Shown: positions 35,640 to 46,664 of the stretch, in pieces | Layout of the letters: each line of letters begins with the position of its first letter | How positions within the stretch are numbered: position 1 is the first letter of the stretch | NCBI GenBank assembly: GCA_023052935.1 | Contig: CM041294.1 | Coordinates: 100,633,616 to 100,697,615 of the forward strand | From: Piezodorus guildinii | Lineage: Eukaryota > Arthropoda > Insecta > Hemiptera > Pentatomidae | Direction of reading: 5' to 3' | Length of the DNA: 64,000 nucleotides | Position numbers and translations under genes: made by a program | The notes under the pieces: model-generated | Told to the model about the DNA's origin: nothing | Databases searched by the model: none | Seen by the model: only the letters and a program-made list of their open reading frames with translations

Positions 35640-36680
35640 ATGACAGCATTGAAAGAAAGAAACTAAATAAAGAATTGCAAGAGCTGATTGTTCTGCCTAA
35701 ACTGATCAGACTCAATATTCGGACCTTGACAAGCATTGAATGTGATGTCCGAATGCAATGTCAGAGATTGTTGGAGTTTATATCTACAAGAGGAGTGAGG
35801 CAAGGGGATGCCCTAGTGAGCCAGTTCATTACTATGGCTCTAAAAAAAGCCAAGTAAGGGACTGCCAAGGTACAAACCACAGGCACAGTATGGATCAGAT
35901 CAGTGAGATGGGGGTGGGGTAGTTGAGCGGGTTAGCTAGCAACACAGAGGACCATATAATTTGAAAACCAAACAATTATGAGTTCGAGACTCGGTGCTGT
36001 GGGGGGCTTTGATTTCAACATTTATTCCCCGCCCTCACCTACTGGCCCGAAAAAACCCGTAAGTAAAAAAAAAGGATGAGATCGGCGGAAATGTTGATAT
36101 ATGTATTGTTGGGCGGTCCAGCCAAGCTTAGGTTGACCTTTCTTGCTGGAGAAGCTGCGGCGAAACGCATAGGACTTGTTGTGCACGGAGATAAAACCAA
36201 GTACATGATTTTGGTTGAGGCTTATTTAGATAAATTAGGCAACAATGTTTCTTATGGACAATACAAGTTTGAGCAGGTCTCCCAATTTGTTTACTTGGGT
36301 TCTTTGGTAAATAACAACAAGGAAACCGCAGGTGAGATAAAAAAGAAGATTATAAGCTGCAAATCATTGCTACTTTAGGCTCCGACGGGCATCTGAACGG
36401 GCAAGAATGACTGACAATATGCTTCCTACGAGAATACTTTACATTTGTCGCAAAGTTGGGAGGTCTAAGGCGGCGCTGGGCGGATTGTGTGGCCATTGAC
36501 GCACGAAATTACTTAAATGAGGGAAACTGGATGGCCGCAACACAATATATAGGATCGTAGCCCTTGCTGAAGGAAGAAGCCAGGCGCCTTCAAGGGTTGT
36601 AGAGCTATGAAGAATATTTCAGCTTAATTCGAGTACTTATGAATGGATTTGATGTTGAAAGGCAAAGGTTAAAAACATAA
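35640..36680 (+). mobile_element. RTE-like LINE fragment, interrupted by a SINE
   Basis: The + strand reads LPKLIRLNIRTLTSIECDVR and STRGVRQGDALVSQFITMAL (reverse-transcriptase motif B, 35690-35850). After the inserted SINE it continues with AAAKRIGLVVHGDKTKYMIL, YKFEQVSQFVYLGSLVNN (36150-36330) and RRWADCVAIDARNYLNEGNW near 36510. The YADD region was lost or disrupted where the SINE sits. Several frame changes mark it as dead. The text is typical of RTE-like or related arthropod LINEs. Confidence 0.85.
35905..36075 (+). repeat. tRNA-headed SINE (family 3) inside the RTE-like LINE
   Basis: GAGCGGGTTAGCTAGCAACA resembles an A box and GAGTTCGAGACTC a B box, about 55 bp apart, followed by a GC-rich body (CCCCGCCCTCACCTACTGGC) and an A9 tail. 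A near-duplicate (GGATCAGATC before, GGATGAGATC after) could be the target duplication. Confidence 0.7.
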
Positions 36681-37087
36681 ATGGGCTAAAATAAACAAAA
36701 CAAAATGTAATAAAAGATAAAAAAAATATATAAAGTGCTGCAAATTGCTACACCATTTGTCATTACCTAATAATCTTATACAAAAAAATGTACCCAGTTT
36801 TTCTTATATTTAAAAAAAAAAAAACTACATTTATCCCTGAGACGTGGGAATAAAAAAAGGTCAAATCAGTCGCCATTTGGATACAAAATGGCGGTTGGCA
36901 ATATAGAGTAGAAAGATAATTATGCATTGGCGTTAGACTTTAGTAATGTATTAAAGAAAAAAATTGCCCTGTGATTTTAGAAAAAAGCAAAGAAAAAAAA
37001 ATGGATGAATGGATTTCTGGATTGAACTTTCTTGAAAGATTTTTGGCGAGTATAGAGGTTTGAAAATAAATGCATTTTCCAAAAGTA

Positions 37088-37121
<34 letters not shown>

Positions 37122-39989
37122 CAAGGCTCCTTACAAATTGTTTATAGGAAGGGAAAAATGTTCTGTCAAAAAAACGAAATTTAACTTAATCTTTTTTGTC
37201 TCTTCGCAAAACATTAAGATTGGTATTAAATGCATATAGTCCTTCTTTCTTAATAGATTGTGGCTTAGAATATCAGAAAATACATATAGGATTGGAAAAC
37301 TCTGTTGGAACTTCATAGGCGATTCCTTTTTCATCATCTTCTTTCAATATATTGTGATTCGTTCGGGAACGGCCCAGTTTTCCCCGTGACCAGCGAAGTC
37401 ACAATGTGTGCCCGCGTAGGGAAATCTTTTTGTCAACGCCGGGTCCTCCCACTTCACCTTTCTCTGAAGATCCATACCCAACGGGTGGTTCCCTCCAAGA
37501 TCACGCTGAGCGGAACAGATCCCTCTAACAGTGTTCACGGAATAATCGAAAGTCTGAGAATGAATCAAAACTGTATCAAGGTGGAATCAGATGTTGAAAT
37601 CCTTTAAAAAGAGTATTGTGATTTGCAGAATACAGATTAAAATTATTTCTACATCAGTTTGCCGTAGTATATTAAACAAGCAAGTTCTAATGGCAAGGCT
37701 GGAACTAAGGGGAAGTAGAGGCAAATAATTTCAAACAAAATTATATCTTGAAGTTAGGGAAAAAAACAAATTTCGCTTCTGGTTTGTATAAACTTCCTAA
37801 AATATTGCTGTACTAATTGTTAATCTCATTAGAGAGGCAAAGGAAGTGGAGGAGAAATTAAGTTGCTCATTCTGAGAAATAAAGTAAACAATTATTGTTC
37901 TGCTTCGTATAGGCAACATAGATATAAGTTTATTAAATGCTTATTCTGGTATTCTAAACGTTATTTAATTTTAACTTTTTTGTTTCTAGCCATTCTGATA
38001 TATGACGAAGCAACTGATAGATATATATCTTTTTTCATTATTATTTAATGAATTTATTTAAATTGGAAACTATACCATAAATAGTACAAAGCGGTAGGTA
38101 CACAAACGAACTAAACATATATTACTGTAAGATACATTTGGTGTATTTTTTCAAATTGTGCAATTTTTTTATATTCATTTTTTCTTTATGTGTCTGTATC
38201 CTATGTTTATGTTATTATCTGATTACTTAAGCGACTGGTCAACTTTGGTACGGCATTATTTATGTTTTGTGTATTTTATTATATATTTCAATAAAGATTA
38301 TATTAAAATTTAAAAAAATGAATTTATTTTCAAATACATGTTTATTTTTGAATCCGAACAGGTGTATCAATGATTCAACATTATTGTCGTTTTTAGCCGT
38401 TTCAACGAACGTAAAGGAATTCCGCTTCAAATTGATTGCGTCTAACTGGAATATTGTTGAAAATGAGTTCATAGTTCATTTCAAGCTTTGAGTCAAAAAA
38501 CGTTGACAACAAAATGTTGATTGAACTCGGGCTGCAGCTAAGACCGCATGAAGAGGTACAAACCCAGCCCACCCAAACACTCAACACCATTGCCACACCC
38601 AATATCCTATCTTGGCAACTAACGGGCAGCAAATTACTCGACCTACACGGCGCAGTTCATTCTCCTGTCTTACGATACAGTTTCATGAATGAAGTCATCT
38701 TTATAAATAAACGGTCTATACCGAAACATTTCTGACAATGAAATAATTTTAAGAACTACATTTTGCCGTACGCTATGTATGCACATATGTAATGTGTTTT
38801 TGCTACATCTTTGAAAATAATTTAATAATTTTTAATTAAAGAAAAAAAATGAATGAAAATTGACTGTAGACCAGTAGTTCCCAACTAGTCCGCGATGGGT
38901 CATTTGGAAATAATTTTAAATTAATTTGACAAGAAATATTTGATAAGCCTTGGCTTTTAATAATAATCACACGTTCTACACAGACAAATATAACATTCTC
39001 AATGATCTCATTGCTTCTGATCACTGAAAGGTGCCCTGCTACTGCACAATCACAACCTTAAAATTGTCCATTTTCTAAAATATCTAAAATAATGAGCTTA
39101 AAGGACAAATGTATCGCAGAACATAATGAACGATATTTGATTACTTTATGAATAATTAAATCATTTATTTGTTTATTTAAATCTATATTTATAAAAGAAA
39201 GTTACTATTCACTCATATTTGTGGGTATTGCACTATTTTAAAAACGACAATACTTATGAAGCTGAAATTTCTAATGGAAGTTTCCTTTAATGTCTAAATG
39301 TGAAATAAGGCAGGGTTTGAAAAATTTTGTTCTCTTGTCGTTGAAAAAAAAAAAAAAAATCGAAAACCTTTAAAACAATCGATTTTGGAATAACAAGTAC
39401 CCTATAACTCCAGGAAAGATTATGAGTACTCACTAGGCAGATAATTAAATGTCTAATCAGATTCAAGCAAAAATTATTCAAATCTTACCAATATTAGCAA
39501 AGAGAGTAAATTTATAATAAATGTATTTAATCATATTGAGCTTCATATCCATGTTTCATATGCAGGCTCTTATGAAAATACATTCAATTGTTTTAGGAGT
39601 TTTAAAATGTTTTTAAGCGACTAAAATAATTTCTAAAAACTAAACCAAAGTTGTGTTTTTTCGATGAAAAGCTTCACCCACGGATGGGATTAATTCACAT
39701 TTATGCTGCAAAACGAGTTGCGTCGAAATACGATTACGTAAAAAAGCTGAAACATATCGAGTAATTTTGTGCTAATTTGAGAGGATAAATTTATGATCTA
39801 GCAATAAATAAATTGTGTATAGTTGAAAGGATAACTAAATAGACCAATATCGAAATAGTATGTATCATAGTTATTAGCAATATTAACTTATTATTCTTTA
39901 TATTTTTTTATGATCATTATTAATTTTTGTTTAATTTATTTGTCCTTTTTCTATTTTTTGAAATTTTATCACTGATAAGGTGATGATTT
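36681..39989. other. AT-rich intergenic DNA with two GC-richer islands
   Basis: An A run of about 31 bases ends near 37119. The patches 37365-37600 and 38510-38680 are clearly less AT-rich than their surroundings and have open frames on both strands, but I recognise no protein, RNA or repeat family in either. Confidence 0.45.
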
Positions 39990-40016
39990 TTGGAGCGGCG
40001 TGGTCTAGTGGATAGA
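39990..40016 (+). repeat. SINE family 1 head fragment
   Basis: GGAGCGGCGTGGTCTAGTGG followed by ATAGA matches the first 25 bases of the SINE at 55803-56111. The rest of the element is absent. Confidence 0.65.
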
Positions 40017-41059
40017 AATCAATATAAAAACTATAGCATTAAACAGAAGGTTCTTTAAGAAAGATATATTTTTTTAATGTAATTAATAATTAAGAATACT
40101 TCATTGGAAAATCCATATAAATATCAATCAATAATTTACAATGTTTAATTCTATTAGATGAACCTTAAACGGATTAGGCGTCGGCTAAACCATTAAAATA
40201 CATGTCCAATAACTATTAATAGTTTAAAAAATATAGAAATATCTTACTTTTGTTGAAATAAAAAGCGTATTGATAATTTAATTTCGATATGTTTTGAATT
40301 TAATTTGTAATTAAAAAAGTCAAACTTGTTGATCCAAGCTAAGTAAGATTCAGTAAAATATTCCTCATGGGTCTATTGTCTGAAATATATTAATTAATAA
40401 ATTATAATTTAATTGGCTCATGATTAAAGATGTGATAAGATAATTAAAGCTTCAAAGGTAATTAAACTTACTCTTATCGGTTTTTAGTCACTCAAAACAT
40501 TATTCTTCCACTTTTGTCCGTTTATTTTATTATAGGAACGTAGAGAGCAAAATAACTTCACTATCAAACAAAAATAATATTATGATTTAACATATAAAGA
40601 ATTCACACATGAAATAAAACATAAAATCACCATTTTTTGGGATTAGCAAATCACGGCTTGAAATTCTATGGAATTTACCGCTTGGTTACTGTAGATTTCC
40701 TCCTTGAATGAACGAGGAAGGATAATAACATTTTCAGATGAGGATCCTGACTAAATGACGTGAAGATGTTTGCAATGAGGTTGCAAATGAGCTAACAAGG
40801 AAACTCATAAAAGACGCGAACTTATAGACTATTTTGCTGAGAGAAGTAGTCAAGTCTTCTATGTACCTTAAAGAGAATCCATCCTTAAAGTATCGAAACT
40901 GAAAAGGAAAGAGCGTGGGAATATCACGAGCTAGATAGAGCAAAATAAATTAGAATTAATATTTCAAAATATACTAGCTAAAATGCTAATCAAACTAAAA
41001 CTAATAAACATGAGGATCGCCTATGATGTTTCAAGAACAAAGGATTTTATTATAAATTA

Positions 41060-41170
41060 TTATTTATTTAAAATATATAAATGATCCATATCCGCCATGC
41101 TGCTTTCCTATTCTCGTTCACATCTCAGCTTTTCCAATACCTTCTATCAATATTGTGATTTTTCAATTAT
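41060..41170 (+). mobile_element. Short LINE C-terminal remnant
   Basis: The + strand reads IRHAAFLFSFTSQLFQYLLS, the same LPNHIRHASS..FKSHLFQHLL block as at 13.9 kb, within about 80 bp. Confidence 0.5.
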
Positions 41171-41608
41171 ATATATATGACACTTGGGATGAAGGAAAAT
41201 AATGGTTTACTGCCCAAATTGAAATTTTTTCGTTTTTCAATTAATTTATTTTTCATTTTGTTGAATAAAATTATTATCAGAAGATGAGTTTAAATTTTTG
41301 TTAGTTTTGTTTTCTGTTGTTACTTCTAATTCTTTCATACCATTGCAAGAGAGAAATACCCTATTGGATCGACTGAAAAACGTTTCAGAGTTGCTATGAA
41401 CAATCAGCATACGGAATAAACCCTGAGGAAACTTTTATTTTTGTTCTATTTATTATTTATATACACGGGCATTGCCCATTACAATGTATATAACAAAAAA
41501 GGGAGCTATACTACCAAATAAATCCACCTTAGCCTTTATATATATGTATAAACACAAGATTCCTAGCGATCTGGAACTGATTCCTTTGAAACTTCTCTTG
41601 CAGATAGG

Positions 41609-41894
41609 TTTATTGTTGTTGTTTATTTATGTAACGTCCCTTTATGCTGCTGTGGCTAATCGGAACATGTCACAGTGGGAGTCCTAATTTTTGCCTATCC
41701 AGTGTTAATTAGGTATAGTATCTTTAACGAGTACATGAAATTGCACAGGACCACCTTTTAACGTCCCCTCCGGAGGACGGCATAACTAAGGATTTTTTAC
41801 TCCCATTAAAAAATCCTAAGGCTACCTGCGGTTTCGAACCCAGGACCTTGGGCATAGGAAGCTGTTATACTAGCCACCCAGCTACAGGTAACCC
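41609..41894 (-). repeat. SINE family 2, full-length copy with target duplication
   Basis: On the - strand it starts GGTTACCTGTAGCTGGGTGG..TAGTATAACAG (A-box-like), then GGGTTCGAAACC (B box), AGTAAAAAATCC, GGAGGGGACG and ends ACAGCAGCATAAAGGG..AACAACAACAA. CTCT(T/A)GCAGATAGG flanks it at 41595-41608 and 41895-41908, a 14-bp duplication with one difference. This is the best-defined copy of the family in the window. Confidence 0.88.
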
Positions 41895-42749
41895 CTCTAG
41901 CAGATAGGGAATGCACTTTGAATAATTTGCCAATAATAATTAATTATGTTCTTTTCGTCAGTTGGCGAAGCATATTTTATGTGTGTGTGTGTATGTATAT
42001 TGTACATATTTGTTATTCCCAAGGATCTACTCCCAGAAAAAAAAAATCTAAAGAATAAAAACAAAAAATTACAAATAAGTGCTGATTCGAGGTACTATCA
42101 GATCGAAAACAAAAAGCGTTTGCAAAACACGATAATCATGATGTTGGAAGATTTTCTTGAGTCACGAAAGAAATAATTTCTTTAACTTCCTCACGACACG
42201 GATGATTATAATTATTTACATTACCAGTTAAAATAAATAAAACAAATATCACGTTTAATATTGAAGGAAGTGGCGATTCTTGACAGCGAACGAAATCGGA
42301 GAATTGATCGCTGTTGTTATTCTTCTGAAGGACGACTGTGATTCGGAAAGTAAATACGGATCGGATTTCGTTTGGAGATTATTATTTTAATATTATATCA
42401 TAATCTGGAGTAATGAACGGGAACCAAATGTAATTTTGGGGAGCAAAATGGAGAAAGTTTAAAGTCATGAACTGTTCATATGTTGCCAAACAAGGAAGGC
42501 TGTTTATCCATTCCACTAGAGGGAAAAGGTCTAGATTATTACAGTGGGAGCGCCACAAACTGAATTTCAAACAGTTCAGTTCAAATGAGAACCAGAACCA
42601 TTTGTCTCAAAGTGGTTAAGGTGATGCATTATACACTATAATGGCCATAATAAACTAATTACAACAATATTGCTATTTATAATAAACATTTTAAACTATA
42701 TTCTGTAGTAACTTCTGAGTGTTAGTTGAGCAGGTATTGCATTCATGTA

Positions 42750-43067
42750 CGTGGGTGAATCAAATATAAACGAGACTTTTTGTCCTGGAAGCCCAGTGAA
42801 GGTGCGGGAACGTTCCCGCGTTTAGAGGTGTTGGGTAGGGATGCCAGGAGTGAGGGAAGCAGGCGGGCGCATGCCCTCGAACTCATCAGTTACCGTCGTG
42901 ACGATGTCTGAGCAGGATTTATCCCCCTCGATTGCGCAACGTATTATCGTCAAATTTCTTGCTGCTGAAGGTGTGAACACCGGCTGAAATCTTGAGAAGG
43001 TTGATTGTACAGTTCGGAGAAGAGCCACTTTCTCGTGCCAGAGGGTTTGCATGGCATAAACAGTTTG
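42750..43067 (+). mobile_element. mariner-family 5' fragment (second, distinct type)
   Basis: After TA at 42748-42749 the terminus CGTGGGTGAATCAAATATAA..ACGAGACTTTT is a mariner-type end. An ATG at 42904 reads MSEQDLSPSIAQRIIVKFLA then AEGVN, stops, and in a neighbouring frame continues as LRRLIVQFGEE/ARGFAWHKQF-like text, the N-terminal helix-turn-helix region. The catalytic part is missing: at about 43068 the sequence switches to the dispersed repeat. Confidence 0.75.
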
Positions 43068-43816
43068 TGGTGATTCTTCGTGGTAGCTCCCAAGCGAAAA
43101 CGAAAAGTCCTGTGAAACTGAAATTTCATATTTAAGGCAACTACGGCCGAGATTACAAAATATTTTTTATCAAAATCAGCTGACCGAAAGAGCCACTTAA
43201 TACCATGCATTTAGCACCTTTTTCCGAATTTTCTCGAAAACGGCCCTAACGATTTTGATTAAACTAGCTATATCGGTGTAAAATGTGATAGGCTTTAAGA
43301 TGATGTAGGTCATTCTGTTTGAAATAATCTCACAGGGCTTAAATGCCGATATTTTAAATTTTCTTCCTCTTAAGTATCTTCAATTTTGTACATTCGATAA
43401 AATTAACCATTTCATGTTGTTAGCATTGATTAAAAACCGCTAAATATATAAGTTGAATAAATTAGATAATAAACTGAAAGAGAAAAGTACGAAAGTATTT
43501 TTTTTTTTTAATGATAAGTACCTTATTATATATGTATAATATACCGTTGGAAAGCTAAAAAATTTAGAAAAAATATTATTTTATGCACAAAGTTGTAAAA
43601 TGTAATGGAGAGTGATGAAAAACGGATAAAATTAACTGATTGTTTTAGATAATAACATAATAGATAATTTAATAAAACACATGTTTCTATCTAAAATCAA
43701 TTTAATTAATTCTTTAAACTAATTTCATCTCTATCGGTATTTAAAAATTTTTGAATTGATTTCGACAACGGAGGTAAGTGAAAGTCGAGTTTTGCGCGCA
43801 CCAGATTTTTTTTTCT
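43068..43816 (-). repeat. Dispersed repeat copy B (- orientation)
   Basis: The inverse of 9793-10560: GAAATTTCATATTTAAG, TACCGTTGGAAAGC, GAGAGTGATGAAAA, and the outer terminus GTAAGTGAAAGTCG..GCGCACCAGATTTTT. It lacks the part beyond GGGAGCTACCAC and abuts the mariner fragment there. Confidence 0.85.
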
Positions 43817-44749
43817 GCGTTTCTTTTATGAGATGTTTAAATAGGATACATGCGACGGACTGTTAATAAGAGGAAAATAATGACGACATAGAAACTTACT
43901 GTACTTTCCATAAGGAAGTTTTCTGCCATTTCTCTATGATAAAATACAGTCTTATCAACCTTTTAATTATCATAAGCGTCAACATTATCAAGAGAATAAA
44001 AATTTTACGGATAAAACTCAGCAAAAACAAAAAAAACAATAAGGTTTCTGTGGTGATTTAAATTCTTATTACAACAGTAAATTATTTCTTATCATTACTA
44101 GTCTAAATGCAACTTATAAACGTTGATAATGCAAAAGTCATTTATTGTTCCGGAAAAAAGAGAAAAAACATCTATACTTTTAGTGTTATTATTTTTTTTT
44201 TTCAAATACCCTCAAGATAATTTTAAGCAAGAAATAAATAGATTTCAAAAACAATGGTTAGGGGTGTTTTTTCAATAAAAACCATGGATAACAACAAAAA
44301 ATTCGAGATTTGAATTTCCCTCCTTACCGTTGACAATCAAACTATGAATCTTATGAACTTGATTTTTTACTTATTTTTTATTTATTTACTTATTTTATTT
44401 TTGTTGAAGTATTGGCTCCCACAATATGGCTACTTAATTATTTATGGGACATATTACGCACAAATTTTCTTTTTGGTCCTTTTTTTTTTTTTTAACTCTT
44501 GGCTTCTCGCATCCTTAATTGGCTAATGAAGATAGGTTTCTTTTGCACCATTTAATACCTAATTAAATGAAGAAGTTTTTCCCGGATCCAGAATATTTAA
44601 AACCTAACGATAAAACAGTAATAGCTCCTTTAAATCTCCAAATATTCTTAGAAATATTAAAATTTCATTTTCTGCAGGACTTTGTGCCGTCATTCTAGTG
44701 TGTGCCTCTCTAACTCTTCTTTCATTTGGTACCACTAGCGTGGTCATCA

Positions 44750-44990
44750 AGTAGATATATTTGAGATTTTTTGGTTTATTATTTTCAATTATGAACCTTT
44801 GTAAACGACGAAAAAAAAATACCTCCCTTCAAAATTTAAGGGTTTACGTTTCAAGATGCGTTGATCCCAATTAACGAATAAAAAAATCCGTTTTCTGCTG
44901 TCCGCGACATTTCTCCGAAACTACTGGACCAATATTTTTGAAATTCGAAACAAAAATACTAGTCCATGCAAGGATGATCCTAACACTTAG
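44750..44990 (+). repeat. Dispersed repeat segment paired with 59220-59460
   Basis: Both places share TATTATTTTCAAT, CTTCAAAATTTAAGGG/CTCAAAATTTGAGAG, TACGTTTCAAGATGCGT, ATTTCTCCGAAA and CTGGACCAAT(A/T)(T/C)TTTTGAAATTC in the same order. Confidence 0.8.
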
Positions 44991-45425
44991 ACGTTGGTAT
45001 CAACTGGTTATTTTTGAAATGGCGGCGATTATAAGTGATTTCATTTAATAACTAATGTTTTAAAGATAGAGAAAAAAAATTATTAGGGTTTATTAACTAA
45101 AAAACCGTGAATAATTATAAAAAAGAGAAAAGAAAAAAATCGAAATTTTACCCATATATACGCCCATAACTCAGTTATTTTTGAAGATACGAGCATAAAA
45201 ATGGGCATGGAATTTTATAATTAGTGAAGCGAAATAAACTAGAAAAACATAAAAAATAAAATTAGAGAAAACATTTATTGGTTTTTATTTAACAAAAAAA
45301 ACGCAAATAATTATAAAAAAAGAGAAAAAAATGAAAAACAAATTAAATTTTATCAGTAAATAAGTCCGTAACTCAGTTATTTTAGAATATAGAGAAAGTA
45401 TGTAGAGAGTTTTAGAATCAGTAAA

Positions 45426-45429
45426 GTAC

Positions 45430-45468
<39 letters not shown>

Positions 45469-45526
45469 AATATAAATATATAAAAAAATATAAATAAAAA
45501 TATATAAAATAAAATATATAAAATAT

Positions 45527-45568
<42 letters not shown>
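45426..45568. repeat. Poly(A) and (TA)n low-complexity tract
   Basis: An A run of about 37 bases, AT-rich filler, then about 38 bp of TA. Confidence 0.95.
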
Positions 45569-45572
<4 letters not shown>

Positions 45573-46317
45573 CATAAGGCTTTGCAAACCGATCATGGGT
45601 GCTTTGTACTTTTGGTGCAATGTTTCATTTCCAAAATATGAGCCATCATCAGCGCTGAAACTAAAGTTTGGGCTGAAACGTTGCTTTCGAAATGAAAAAG
45701 ATTTTTTACTGTGTTCTGATTAGAAATTCTCTAATATAACCAACAATTGACCACGTACTAACAACATAAAACATATAGAGGATAGCAGATTAGGAGTGTT
45801 TCCGCATTCCCTGGCGACACTTGTACAACAGTACTAAGACCGCTAGATGTAACTGGGGGTAGTATTTTTATTTATTGTTCGGTATCGAAGGACAATAGGT
45901 GGGCCAAGTCATTGTCTGAGCCCGCCCGGCTGTGAAAGGTCAGTCAACCATCGCGTTGGCTCAATGCTCATCGCGGTTCTGTCCATCTGATAACGTTCTG
46001 CTGCGCGGGGGCGGCTTGTCTGAAGAAGCTTATCCATTGGTCCACTTCATTAACACCTGAAGGAGCAGTCGAAAGGGTTTCTGAACATACAACACGGCCT
46101 CCTCATAAATATTAACATTTTAAGTTCTTCACAGCTATTTGGTGCGATGAGTTGAACCAACCAATACATACCAAGGAATACAACCAAAACATGAACAAAT
46201 TAACAATTGATAAAACAATTTAATAAAACATAGAAGAAGCAAGAAGATAAAAAAGTAATAATATTATTTTCATCATAAATCTTGGCATGAAATTAGCACT
46301 CCTTAGCTGCATATAAT

Positions 46318-46391
46318 AGGGGTACTCACTACGTTTGCTATAGCATGCTATTTGTGCTATTGTGCTAAACACATCAATTTTATACAGGAAA
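46318..46391 (+). mobile_element. Left half of a palindromic MITE (split by a LINE)
   Basis: AGGGGTACTCACTACGTTTG..CTATAGCATGCTATTTGTGC is the inverted copy of 50949-51021, reading inward to TTTTATACAG. Removing the LINE and one target copy leaves an element of about 147 bp that is almost all inverted repeat. Confidence 0.88.
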
Positions 46392-46664
46392 AGAAAGAAG
46401 AAAGAAAATAAACTTTATTTACATTTTTACATATTGACAAACAATTTATAAATGATTTCGGATGAGACATCCTTACAATCATCAAATGTTTGGTTCATTT
46501 GGTAGTTATAATCTAATTATCTAATCTATAATTAGTGGTAAAATTAAATTGATATTAACTATGGTAGTAGGAAAAACTAAATAAAAAACCTACATATAAA
46601 AAAAACAAAAAAAAAACAGATAACACAATTGATAATATAAAATTAGAAATTAAGATAAACTAGT

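Larger units (their letters stand above)
43817..46317. other. AT-rich intergenic DNA with homopolymer and TA tracts
   Basis: Contains an A run of about 37 bases (45426-45462), a (TA)n at 45531-45568 and a repeat segment at 44750-44990 shared with 59.2 kb. The less AT-rich patch 45880-46080 has no identified content. Confidence 0.5.

Noticed and set aside
37365..37600. U1-type snRNA or 5S rRNA copy
   Set aside because: Short resemblances (for example TCGGGA..CGGC) are out of order and spacing when compared along the whole island.
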